Source: Candidatus Thiobius zoothamnicola (GTDB taxonomy: Bacteria; Pseudomonadota; Gammaproteobacteria; Chromatiales; Chromatiaceae). From it: a stretch of DNA of 64,000 nt. This document shows, piece by piece, positions 17,032-27,300 of the stretch (its first letter is position 1; each line of letters opens with the position of its first letter). Under the pieces are notes generated by a model, which did no database searches, was not told the DNA's origin, and saw only the letters and a program-made list of their open reading frames with translations. Location: assembly GCA_030826945.1 (NCBI GenBank), contig JAPQLC010000005.1, positions 1-64,000 of the forward strand. The letters run 5' to 3'. The position numbers were made by a program, and so were the translations under genes.

Positions 17032-18927
17032 TTACCCAGTTATCAGTGATCGCTGGGCGTCTTGCTTGGGCGACTCCACTAGCCGCCCTCCTTGCAACAG
17101 TAAAATACGGTCGGCACAGTCCGCCTGGGCGGCGTGGTGAGTGATGGTAATCACGGTGCGGTCATTGACGACATGGCGAATTGTCTGCATTAACCCGGCC
17201 TGGGATGATGCATCCAGGCCATTGGTGATTTCGTCAAGAATCAGAATAGCCGGGTTACGGAGTAGTGCGCGGGCGATCGCGACCTTTTGCCTTTGTCCGC
17301 CTGACAATGCCTTTCCGGCATCACCGACCCGGGTGCCATAACCTGCGGGCAAGTCGGTAATGAAGTCATGAATCTGTGCTTGTTGCGCCGCTCGCATGAT
17401 TTCTTCTTGAGTGGCGTCAGGACGGCTAATGGCAATATTGTCGGCCAGCGTGCCATCAAACAGCATAGGGTCCTGAAAGACGATGCTCATTTGACGGTGT
17501 AAAGAGCTTCGCGTCACATGGCGAATATTGTGCCCGTCAAAGGTGATTTGGCCGGCCGAGGGATCGTAGAACCGCATCAGCAAATTCAGCAGGGTGCTTT
17601 TCCCGGCGCCATTCGCGCCAATAATGGCGACATGTTCTCCAGCCCGGATGGTGAGGTTGGCCTCATCAAGACTGGCTTGTCGGTTATGGTAATTGAAACT
17701 GACGCGTTCAAAACGGATGGCGGTGCGGAAAGACGGTAGTGGGTAAGCGGCAGGTGCGTCTTGCAAACTGGCGGGTTGCGACAGAATGTCATCAAGCCGT
17801 TGTCCAGCCCCAATGGCTGACAACATATCCGGGATGTCGTATTGCGCTGTCCCGGAAAAATTGCTTTTGCCGATAGACCATAATGCCAGAAAGGCCACTA
17901 AGGAACCCGGGGTCATCACTTGGTGTAGAACCATCATCGTACCACTGGCGATGACCATGGCCTCCCCTAAAAACAAGGATTGAGCGCCGGTCACTCTGAG
18001 TCGTGATTTATTCCACAAGGCGTCATATTGACGATTCGTCAAAGTATCGAGCTTTGTGTTGAATTGACGGCTGAAAGTGGCTTCTGCGTCAAAACTTTTA
18101 ATCATGCTTTGTATGCGAAGGTTTTCCTGCACTTGATGGTTAACATCGCCTTCTGCTTCGTGGAAGCGATAAACCGCTTCGACCGCTTTGGGTCTGAAGT
18201 GGTTGTACAGCATGATGGCTATCGGCAAAACGCCTAGCACTAAAACAGTCAGATGCCATTCAATGAACCATAATTGAGCGCAAACCAGCATCATGGCGAA
18301 CAGACGGAAAACGGCGTAAATGAAATTGTAGCTGATCGCCTCGACAAACTCGTCAACATCGTTAATGAAACGGGCGGCGATATCACCCGGTCTCATTTTT
18401 TGCATGAAATCCGATGAAAGCGTTTGTAGTTTATCGAAGAGATCCATCCGAACTTGCGCGGAGATGCCGCTTTGCACCCGGGCGATCAATTGCTCCGCCT
18501 TGACGCTCATCCATAAACCGACTGGATAGGCAATGATTAAGGAGGTGCCCAACAAGGGCAACAGACTCAGCGTGCTGATTCCGGTTGCGCCATCAATCAC
18601 GACTTTCACTAAATAAGCGATCATCATTTGGCTAGCTTGATAGGACGCCAGACAACCAATGATCAGAACGCCGCGCCACCAATAAGGCCGCCAATAGTGA
18701 CGGATATATTTTTGCTCCAACATCAAACCGGATAGGGTGCGATGAATGGCGGATGGACGTGAATCGACGACTGCAGACAATGCCTTGCGTTGTTTCTTGC
18801 GTAATTGCCGAGTGGCTTTTAGCCGACATTCCGCATACCGGTTGGCCGTACGCTGGATAATGCTGTTTGATGCGAGTAGACCGCTTGTCCCTGTGGTGGT
18901 CGCAATCGTTAACGCACTGAGTACCAT
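17032..18927 (-). CDS. fused ABC exporter (membrane plus ATPase domain)
   Basis: This 631-residue type-I ABC half-transporter has an unusual roughly 60-residue basic N-terminal extension, then a six-helix ABC_membrane domain (about 75-375; includes MRPGDIAARFINDVDEF) and a nucleotide-binding domain with Walker A GANGAGKST, Q-loop VFQDP, signature LSGGQRQKVAIARAL, Walker B ILILDEIT and the switch His in ITHHAAQADC. It would work as a homodimer and pump a hydrophobic or peptidic compound out of the cytosol. It lies in the biosynthetic operon and is the best candidate exporter for the cluster product. AAGGAA precedes the ATG with good spacing. A 129-base gap separates it from the preceding gene. 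Confidence 0.88.
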   Translation of the reverse strand: MVLSALTIATTTGTSGLLASNSIIQRTANRYAECRLKATRQLRKKQRKALSAVVDSRPSAIHRTLSGLMLEQKYIRHYWRPYWWRGVLIIGCLASYQASQMMIAYLVKVVIDGATGISTLSLLPLLGTSLIIAYPVGLWMSVKAEQLIARVQSGISAQVRMDLFDKLQTLSSDFMQKMRPGDIAARFINDVDEFVEAISYNFIYAVFRLFAMMLVCAQLWFIEWHLTVLVLGVLPIAIMLYNHFRPKAVEAVYRFHEAEGDVNHQVQENLRIQSMIKSFDAEATFSRQFNTKLDTLTNRQYDALWNKSRLRVTGAQSLFLGEAMVIASGTMMVLHQVMTPGSLVAFLALWSIGKSNFSGTAQYDIPDMLSAIGAGQRLDDILSQPASLQDAPAAYPLPSFRTAIRFERVSFNYHNRQASLDEANLTIRAGEHVAIIGANGAGKSTLLNLLMRFYDPSAGQITFDGHNIRHVTRSSLHRQMSIVFQDPMLFDGTLADNIAISRPDATQEEIMRAAQQAQIHDFITDLPAGYGTRVGDAGKALSGGQRQKVAIARALLRNPAILILDEITNGLDASSQAGLMQTIRHVVNDRTVITITHHAAQADCADRILLLQGGRLVESPKQDAQRSLITG

Positions 18928-19056
18928 GAATAATTCCTTCTATCGAGATTCCATGAGCTTTAAGTTCGGCATAGATTTTTTCTGTCTCATTCGGAATTGA
19001 ATGGACGGTTTTATCAGCCAGGGTTGTTCCAGCATAAGTCCTCGTGCGGGCCGTGA

Positions 19057-20049
19057 TTAGAGTTTAACGGCATCTATCAGCGAAAATAAGTCATCGGTTT
19101 TAGATAATAGACGTACGTTAGTGAAACCTGCATCTAACAACCCGGCACGTGTTTCAGTATAACTGTAGGTTCGTCCGCCTGGAGTGCCAGCCAGCATATT
19201 GACAGCGAATAGTGCACCATTTAAAGGATTTGATTTATCGGCATCCATGACAAAACCACGGATAATGATTCGTCCACCGGAAACCAAAGCTTGATGGACA
19301 TTACGGTAAAGCACGCCGTTTTCTTCGGGGCTGTGTTGATGGGTGATAGCTGACAGCAAGGCGAGATCATAGTCTTGCGGAAGCTGATCTTTAAGGTAGT
19401 CGCCGGTAATAAAATTGACTCGATGACTTAAATTGGCTGATCGAAGTTGTTCTTCAGCAATGGGAGTGACAGTCGGCAAATCAAACAGGGTGGCGCGCAT
19501 CTTGGGATCCGCTTGTAAAAATGCTTGGGTGTAAGTGCCAGCTCCACCGCCGATATCCAATAGTCTGCTTGCGTTATCCGGTTGGATTTGCTGAATGATG
19601 GCCGGTGCTTTGGACGCATTAACCGTATGCATTGCCTTGACGAGTGTTTGCGCGATTTCATCGCTGTCATCGTATTGAATATCGGTATTACTCTCGCCAC
19701 ATACGCGATCCGTCAAATGTGACCAAAGTTTCCACTGGTTGGCGGCGTGTAACACCATTGGCAGAATGGTGGTATCGGATTCAGCTGAGAGTAAATGGGT
19801 TATTTCTGACTGGGTTTGGTAATGTTCATTCTGTTTGTCAAGAAAACCCAATGCAGTAAGAGCGTCCAGCAAGATTCGCAGACCTCGAAGGTCCAACTGA
19901 CTGGTTCTGGCGGCGGCTTCAAGGGTTAAAGGCTCTTTACTGAGCAGGGTGAAAATATCCAGTTCTGCGGCAGTAATCAGGATGCGGCTTTGAATAAAGC
20001 CGCGTGCCAATTGCTGGATTGATTGAGCTGTGTGTTGCGTCCTAGACAT
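19057..20049 (-). CDS. O-methyltransferase-like protein (acetylserotonin-MT family)
   Basis: This 330-residue protein has an N-terminal winged-helix dimerisation domain (ARGFIQSRILITAAELDIF, then LDLRGLRILLDALTALGFL) and a C-terminal SAM-binding Methyltransf_2 domain with LLDIGGGAGTYTQAFLQ, ATLFDLPTV and GGRIIIRGFVMD. This is the fold of plant-type O-methyltransferases and bacterial natural-product O-methyltransferases. The usual catalytic His position reads AITHQHSPEE, so histidines are present there. Its ATG overlaps the end of the preceding NRPS gene, so it is co-translated. It probably methylates a hydroxyl, or possibly a carboxylate, of the product or a building block. Confidence 0.83.
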   Translation of the reverse strand: MSRTQHTAQSIQQLARGFIQSRILITAAELDIFTLLSKEPLTLEAAARTSQLDLRGLRILLDALTALGFLDKQNEHYQTQSEITHLLSAESDTTILPMVLHAANQWKLWSHLTDRVCGESNTDIQYDDSDEIAQTLVKAMHTVNASKAPAIIQQIQPDNASRLLDIGGGAGTYTQAFLQADPKMRATLFDLPTVTPIAEEQLRSANLSHRVNFITGDYLKDQLPQDYDLALLSAITHQHSPEENGVLYRNVHQALVSGGRIIIRGFVMDADKSNPLNGALFAVNMLAGTPGGRTYSYTETRAGLLDAGFTNVRLLSKTDDLFSLIDAVKL

Positions 20050-23000
20050 GAGATGTATATTCCCTTGATTGTGTCAGTTGCTTGATACAAGCCTGGATTT
20101 TTTCCGCCAGAATCCGGGTGTATTGATTGGCGAACATGTTGAAATGGTTGCCCGGTGCTTGATATTCAATGATGGGTTGTCGGGTGAACTGGCTCCAGGC
20201 AGGCACCGGGTCTTTCATTTTTTCATCGAAACGGGTTGTTTCCGTCGCCTGAATAAAGGCGATGCCCGCATGAATGAGGTTATGTGGCCGGTATTGGCAG
20301 AGCAGTCGGTTATGGTGTTTGTGTACCGCCAGCCGTTGTTCGGCCTCTTCCGGTTTGATATCGGGTGGAAACAGACCCAATTGTTTTTTCTGCTCCAGGA
20401 TGAATTGCTTTTTGGCTTGAGCGGTTGTTTGTTGCTCCACCGCATTTTGCAGACTGATACCCGCCGCTGGCTCCAGCCGCTCCAATAGAAAGTCAACATC
20501 GTCCGTTTCATAGGCATCCATATCCGGGGAGGGCGCGTCAATCATGATGATGCCAGAGACGGTTTCACCAGCGCTTTCCAATATCTCCGCCATGGCGAAT
20601 GCGACCGTGCCGCCAAATGACCAACCGGCTAATAAGTAGGGACCATGGGGTTTGATCTGGCGAATCGCCTGTACATAGCACTGCGCCATTTCCTCAATGC
20701 TGGAATAGGGTGTCTCGCCCGGCTCAATGCCTTTAGCCTGCAAGCCATGGAAAGGGTGGCCATATTGCGAACTCATCCATTTTGCGATTTGCATATAGCG
20801 AAACACAATGCCGCCAGCTGCATGCACGCAAAAAATGGGCGCGTCTGAACCTTGGGATTGCAGCGTGACCAAGGGAGAATTGGTTTGATGGTTCTGGTTG
20901 TCTCGGCGCAATAACAAAGCCAGCTGTTCAATCGTGCTGCTTTGAAATAAGGCATTCAGGGGGACTTGGGTGCCGAACTGTTGGTTGATCAAATTGATCA
21001 GGCGGATCGCCAACAAGGAATCGCCGCCAATGTTGAAAAAATCATCGAATACGCTGATTGGAGACACGCTTAATACGTTTTCCCAGATCCGGTTGAGTTG
21101 AAGCTCCAGCGAATTGCGTGGATGCATATAAGTCTGACGCTCAATATTAAAGCCGTCAGGCTCCGGTAGGGCGGGTCGATTGATCTTACCGTTGGGCAGT
21201 AGCGGGAACTCGTTCAGCATGACGAAAAAAGCCGGGATCATATAATCTGGCAGTTCAGTTTGCAGATCGGTTTTCAATTGATCGGCCATGTTCTGTTGCG
21301 CCGCATGATGCGCGGGCAAAATGTAAGCGACTAATTGTTGCTCGCCGGAAGGTATTGTGCGTGGCGTCACCAGCACGCGTCTGACGGCGGGGTTTTGTAA
21401 TAACCGGCTTTCAATTTCACCGGGTTCAATACGAAATCCACGAATCTTAACCTGATGGTCAATACGCCCTAAAAATTCCAGATCGCCATCCGGCAGCCAA
21501 CGGGCTAAATCACCGGTTTTGTAGATCCGTTCCTGGCGACCCATCAGTTCAATATCGATAAACTTTTCCGCCGTCAGCACCGGTCGGTTGAGATAGCCTC
21601 GCGTAACACCATCACCCGCGATGCACAGTTCACCTGGGATGCCGACAGGTTGTATCTGTTGCTGATTGTTCAGGATGTAAATGCGGGTATTGGCGATCGG
21701 TTTGCCAATTGTCGCAGTGGATTCGAGTGTTTTGGAGATCAAGCTTATTGTTGACCAAATAGTGGTTTCTGTTGGGCCATAGACATTCCAAAGTTTGGCA
21801 CTGTTTTGCAGTAAATAGTTGCCTAATTCAGGGGTTAATGCTTCGCCGCCGCATAAGCTTTTCATGGGGTATTGTGCCTGCCAATCACTTTGCCGCAAGA
21901 GTTGCCAAGTCGCCGGGGTTACTTGCATGAGACTGATGTTATTTTCCACCAGTTGTTGTTGCAAAGCGTGAGCTTCACGGGTGATTGCTTGATCTGCTAA
22001 ATAGAGGCGACTACCGGAAATTAGAGGTAGGAATAATTCGAGTATTGATGCATCGAATGACAAAGTAACAACAGCGAGTAATTTGTCGCTTTCATGAATG
22101 TTGGTGCGTTGCTGCACATCTTGCAGAAAGTTTGACAAATTCGCGTGTGTCACCATGACCCCTTTGGGCTTGCCAGTGGAACCCGAGGTGTAGATAACAT
22201 AAGCCAGATCCGTGGGTTGACTGGTCAATGGCGGGTTGTCGGTAGGGCAGGAAGAGAAAGTCATTTCATCCAAGTACAAGACTTGTTGTTGTATGGCGGC
22301 ACTATTTTCGGTGATGGCGGAAGGCAGACGACCATGCAAATGACGTTGGGTCAGAATAATTAGCGCTTGACTATCGATCAACATATGGTGGATCCGCGCT
22401 TGTGGATAATCCGGGTCGATTGGAACATAGGCGGCACCCGCTTTCATCGCGCCCAATACACCGATGAGCATTTCCATTGAGCGCTCCACGCAAACTGCGA
22501 TGCAGGGATTATGGTGATCTTTGCAAGCTGTGTGGCGTAATAGAGAATGAGCCAGTTGATTCACTTGCTGATTCAACGCTTGATAAGTCAATTCTTGGTC
22601 ATTGAACACCACTGCCACTTTATCTGGCGTGCGTGTGACTTGTTCTTCAAATAACCGGATCAGGGTCTTTTCTTTCGCATATGCAACAGCAGTATCGTTC
22701 CATATGCGGAATTGTTGGGTTTCAGTCTGAGTCAGTATGGGGGATTGGGCGATGGGGGCATCAGGTTGGCGCAGCAAGCCATCCACCAGAACCTGGAAAT
22801 GCCCCATCATCCGTTCAACCGTGGCATTGGCGAACAGTGCGGTGCGATATTCAAAGATGACCGCCAGTTTTTCCGCATATTCATGAATAATGACGCTCAA
22901 ATCGAATTTGGCGACCAGAGCATTAAATTCAAGCGGCGAAATATCCAGGCCGGGCAGGCTGAAATGCTCAGTGTGCCCATTTTGCAGGCTGAGCGAGACC

Positions 23001-24268
23001 TGAAAGAGTGGGTTATGTCCTATGCTGCGTGGGATCTTCAGTTCGTCCACCAGTTTCTCAAAAGGCAATTCCTGATACCGGTAAGCCTGCAAAGTGTGTT
23101 GTTTAATAGCCGCCAAGAGTTGATTGAAGCTTTGATCGGGCTTAACCGGCGTACGTAAAACAAGGGTATTGGTGAATAGTCCGATTAATTGTTCCAATTG
23201 CTGATGGGTGCGATTGGCGATAGGACTTCCAATGACGATATCTTCTTTATTGATATAGCGAGCGAGCAGAATAGCCAGGACGGCATGCAGTGCCATGAAC
23301 AAAGTCGCACCATTTCGTTGCGCGAGTTGGCGGAGTTTTTGGGTGGTCTCGGTTTCTAAGGTGAAAGATTGTCTCGCGCCTGCATGGTTGGGCGTTGCGG
23401 GTCTGGCATAGTCAGTCGGCAAGTTGAGCGTAGGCGGTGCATCTTGCAGTTGTTGGCGCCAGAAATCGAGATGTTCACGTAAATAAGGGCCGTTCAGGCG
23501 TTTACGCTGCCAGATGGTGTAATCGGTATATTGAATAGCCGGGTCAGGTAGAGGTGAAGGCTGTTGCTGCATAAAAGCCGGGTACAAAACGCCAAGCTCT
23601 TGCAGAAAGATATCCAGCGATAAGCCATCGAAGATGATGTGATGCACAGTCAGGAGTAAAACATGATTGCGCGGATTGATTTGCAAAACCCGCAACCGCA
23701 ACAAGGGACCCTGGCTCAGATCAAAAGGTGTTTGCAAGGCTTGGGTTGCCTGCTTGTGGATGGCGGATTCGATTTCATCTGGTGCCAGCCGGGTTAAATC
23801 AATGGTTGGCGCATCAATGTTTAAAACGGGTAATACGATTTGCTGCGGTATTGCATCGTTATCCGGCGGTGCGCGAAAGACCGTACGTAAGCTGGCGTGA
23901 CGCTGGATGATTGCGTTCACTGCCTGGCATAAAACAGCGATGTTTAAGTCACCTGCGATACGCCAGAAAATCGGAATGTTGTAGGCACAACTGCCGGGTT
24001 CCAGTTGATCCAGCAACCATAAGCGTTGTTGCGCGAAAGAGCAGGGCAGGTATGGTTCGTCAGATACAGGCGGAATGGTATTGCCCTTGGCGAACGGTGT
24101 TTTCTGCAAGGCGATGAGCGCCGTTTTGTGTTGTTTGACGCGCTGACGCAATTCTGCGGTGATGGCACCTTTAGGCGCGTTTAATTTTAGTTGATCACCG
24201 ACGATGGTGAGGCGGATGCCCAACCGATCCAGATCGGTTAACAGGCTGATCACGTTAGCATTGTCCAT
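20042..24268 (-). CDS. single-module NRPS: docking-C-A-T-TE (Gly-like A domain)
   Basis: This 1408-residue synthetase begins with a TubC-type N-terminal docking domain (about 1-55; MDNANVISLLTDLDRLGIRL). A condensation domain with intact HHIIFDG, an adenylation domain (YVIYTSGSTGKPKG; A10 PNGKINRPALP), a carrier domain with phosphopantetheine Ser1084 in GGDSLLAI and a type-I thioesterase with GWSFGG (Ser1217), Asp in MIDAP and His in PGNHF follow. The specificity residues read by eye are D-A-L-Q-L-G-V-I-W-K, nearest the glycine code D-I-L-Q-L-G-L-I-W-K, so glycine or a small residue is a guess. Start 24268 is preferred to 24334 because AAGGAAAG precedes it and the docking domain begins there. 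It follows the other single-module NRPS by 44 bases. Confidence 0.9.
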   Translation of the reverse strand: MDNANVISLLTDLDRLGIRLTIVGDQLKLNAPKGAITAELRQRVKQHKTALIALQKTPFAKGNTIPPVSDEPYLPCSFAQQRLWLLDQLEPGSCAYNIPIFWRIAGDLNIAVLCQAVNAIIQRHASLRTVFRAPPDNDAIPQQIVLPVLNIDAPTIDLTRLAPDEIESAIHKQATQALQTPFDLSQGPLLRLRVLQINPRNHVLLLTVHHIIFDGLSLDIFLQELGVLYPAFMQQQPSPLPDPAIQYTDYTIWQRKRLNGPYLREHLDFWRQQLQDAPPTLNLPTDYARPATPNHAGARQSFTLETETTQKLRQLAQRNGATLFMALHAVLAILLARYINKEDIVIGSPIANRTHQQLEQLIGLFTNTLVLRTPVKPDQSFNQLLAAIKQHTLQAYRYQELPFEKLVDELKIPRSIGHNPLFQVSLSLQNGHTEHFSLPGLDISPLEFNALVAKFDLSVIIHEYAEKLAVIFEYRTALFANATVERMMGHFQVLVDGLLRQPDAPIAQSPILTQTETQQFRIWNDTAVAYAKEKTLIRLFEEQVTRTPDKVAVVFNDQELTYQALNQQVNQLAHSLLRHTACKDHHNPCIAVCVERSMEMLIGVLGAMKAGAAYVPIDPDYPQARIHHMLIDSQALIILTQRHLHGRLPSAITENSAAIQQQVLYLDEMTFSSCPTDNPPLTSQPTDLAYVIYTSGSTGKPKGVMVTHANLSNFLQDVQQRTNIHESDKLLAVVTLSFDASILELFLPLISGSRLYLADQAITREAHALQQQLVENNISLMQVTPATWQLLRQSDWQAQYPMKSLCGGEALTPELGNYLLQNSAKLWNVYGPTETTIWSTISLISKTLESTATIGKPIANTRIYILNNQQQIQPVGIPGELCIAGDGVTRGYLNRPVLTAEKFIDIELMGRQERIYKTGDLARWLPDGDLEFLGRIDHQVKIRGFRIEPGEIESRLLQNPAVRRVLVTPRTIPSGEQQLVAYILPAHHAAQQNMADQLKTDLQTELPDYMIPAFFVMLNEFPLLPNGKINRPALPEPDGFNIERQTYMHPRNSLELQLNRIWENVLSVSPISVFDDFFNIGGDSLLAIRLINLINQQFGTQVPLNALFQSSTIEQLALLLRRDNQNHQTNSPLVTLQSQGSDAPIFCVHAAGGIVFRYMQIAKWMSSQYGHPFHGLQAKGIEPGETPYSSIEEMAQCYVQAIRQIKPHGPYLLAGWSFGGTVAFAMAEILESAGETVSGIIMIDAPSPDMDAYETDDVDFLLERLEPAAGISLQNAVEQQTTAQAKKQFILEQKKQLGLFPPDIKPEEAEQRLAVHKHHNRLLCQYRPHNLIHAGIAFIQATETTRFDEKMKDPVPAWSQFTRQPIIEYQAPGNHFNMFANQYTRILAEKIQACIKQLTQSREYTSHV

Positions 24269-24312
24269 AGTCTGACTTTCCTTGTCGGGAGTGATGTGGC
24301 GATATTGGTGGT

Positions 24313-27300
24313 TTACCCGGTTTGTTCGAGGCAAGTTTTCATTTTTTGCGCCAATATTGGGCCATTCGCTGGTGAGAACATCGTGAAATGATTGCCAGGC
24401 GCTTCGTGAGTTTCAATGCCACGGCGGGCAAATGGCACCCAGTCAGAAGCGGGATTGCCCATGCGAACGTCAAACGGAATTTTTTCTGTCGGTTTGAAGA
24501 AAGTGATTTTGCCGTTGAAAGGTGAGCTTGGCCGGTAATCGCAAAGGATTTTGTTATGGTGCATATGAATCTTCAAACGTAGTTCAGCCTCTTCAAAACC
24601 AATGTCTGGGCTAAGCAATCCGGCGAATTTTTGTTCTTTGAACAAATACAGTAATTGAGCTTCGCGTGAATCTTGTTCATAAACGGCTTTCAACTCCAAA
24701 CCAGCGGCAGGACGCAGACGTTCCAACAGAAACTCCACGTCATCCTGTTCATAGTTGTCTGTATAAGGGGAAGAAGCATCAATCATGATTAAATGTGGCA
24801 CTTGCTCTCCGGCTTGTTCAAGCTGGCGCGCCATGGCGAAAGCGACAGTTCCGCCAAATGACCAGCCGGCCAGTAGATAAGGCCCGGCAGGTTGTATGGC
24901 GCGAATGGCTTTCACGTAATCGTCGGCCATGTCTTCGATGCTGTCATAGGGCGCATCGCCGGGTTCAATGCCTCTGGCCTGTATGCCATAAAAAGGGCGT
25001 TCGTTGCCCAGAAGAGAGGCGACCTGGAGGTAACGGAAAACGATGCCACCGGCGGCATGGACGCAAAAAATTGGCGGTTTTTCACCTTGGGGTTGTAGGC
25101 AGACCAGTGGTGACCAATTCGTGGTTGCTTGCCCCTGACGCAATAAAGAGGCGAGCTGTTCGATAGAGCCATTCTGGAAAATCGTGTGTACTGGAATCCG
25201 CATACCGAATTCCTGATGGATGTTGGCGATTAAACGAATGGACAATAAGGAGTCCCCGCCAATGGCGAAGAAGTTGTCTTTTATGCTGACCGGGGATTTT
25301 TCCAGAATTTTTTCCCACAATAATGTCAGACGCAGCTCCAAGCTATCACGGGGAGCGACATAATTTTTCAGTAATTGCTGCGTATCGGGCGCAGGCAAGG
25401 CCTGGCGATTGATTTTGCCATTGGGTGTGAGTGGAAAAGCGTCCAGAACGATAAAATAGGACGGCAACATATAGTTCGGCAGCAAAGGTTCCAACCATGC
25501 ACGTAACGCATAGCTTGGATTATCCAACGGATCCGCCAGAACGATATAAGCGACAAGAAATGGCTGATTATCTTTATCCAGCATTAACGTCACGGCTTCC
25601 TTGACGGCGGCATGCCGCAGTAAGGCGGTTTCAATTTCGCTTAGCTCAATGCGCAATCCTCGCAGTTTGACCTGATTGTCCAGACGGCCCATAAAATCCA
25701 GGCCGCCATCCGCCCGCCAACGCGCCGCGTCGCCGGACCTGTACACAGAATGAGTGGCACCATTCAAGGTGAGCTGCAAAAATTTTTCTGCCGTCAGGGT
25801 AGGGCGGTTCAAGTAACCTTGCGCGACGCCGGAACCGCCAATATAGATTTCTCCTTTAACCCCGATAGGAACCGGATTTTGTTGGTCATCCAGCAGATAA
25901 ATATGCGTATTGGCCATTGGCGCGCCAATGGGGAGTACGGCATCATCCGGTAAATTGATGTCCATATTCGCTGCATAGGTACTGTCTATTGTGGCTTCGG
26001 TGACGCCATAGGCACTGATCACCCGGGTCTGTGGACTGCATAGCGCGCGCAAATCCCGATATTCTTTCATATAGCAGGTGTCAGAACTGATGACACAGCC
26101 TTTCATGAAGTCCAAACGTTGCTGGCTGGATTGTAAATAAGCATTCAACTGACGAATGACCGCTGGTACGAATTCCGCGAATTCAACCTGTTCCCGGCGC
26201 ATCAATTGATAGAGCTCTTCAGGTGATCCCAACAGTTCGCCAGGGCATAGTACTAACCTGCCGCCGCTGCATAGGGCGCGTACCCAGTCGCCGGTGAAGA
26301 CATCAAAGGCATAGTTGGCCATTTGTAAATGCGTCTTGATTTTTGAGAGTTGATAAGCTTCATCGTAAGCGTGATAAGCATTGCTCAGGCTGTGGTGATT
26401 GATCATTACGCCTTTGGGTTGGCCGGTCGAACCAGAGGTGTAAATGACATAGGCAAGGTTTTGTCGATGGGTGCGATTTATCGGGTTTTGATCAGAATGG
26501 GTTGCGATATCCGGCCAATCTTTATCCAGATAAAGCATAGGTGCGTCGCCGCCCGATAATGTTGTTTGCTGGTCAGTCTGGGTGATGAGTACGGAAGCCT
26601 GGGCATCCTCTAACATAAACTGTAAACGCTCATCCGGGTAATCAGGATCCAGCGGAATATAAGCGCCACCAGCTTTTAAAATGCCCAGTATGCTGACCAG
26701 TATGTCTGGTGAACGTCTCAGGCAAATGCCGACCAGCGCGCCTGACGGTATGCCGGATTGGATAAGATAATGCGCCAATTGGTTGGCTTTGGCGTTCAAT
26801 TTTCCATAGCTGAGTGAGTTGTTGTGAAAGGTGACGGCAATGCGTTCCGGGTGTTGTTTGGCCTGGATTTCAAAGAGCTGATGCGTCATCAGATCGGATG
26901 GAAGTATCCGGCTGGGCGGGTTAAAGGTTTTCAGTAAAGTCTGTCGTTCGTCAGCACTCAACAGCGGAAGACAAGCCAGTTTATCTTGCGATTTTTCCAC
27001 AATGCCTTGTAGCAAGGTGCGTAAGCGTTCGCTCATACGGGTGATGGTGGCCGGTTCAAATAAATCAGCGGCGTATTCAAAAATGCAAACCAACTTGTTG
27101 GAATATTCGCGCACGATCAAGCTAAGATCGAATTTGGCATCTTCTTGTACGAAGTCCAATGGGGTGAGGTTGAGTTCCGGCAAATGGACACTTTCCAGGT
27201 AAGCATCCTGAAAAGTGAACATGACTTGAAATAACGGATTATGATGCAGACTGCGTTCGACCTTGAGTTCATCAACCAGTTTTTCAAATGGCATGCTTTG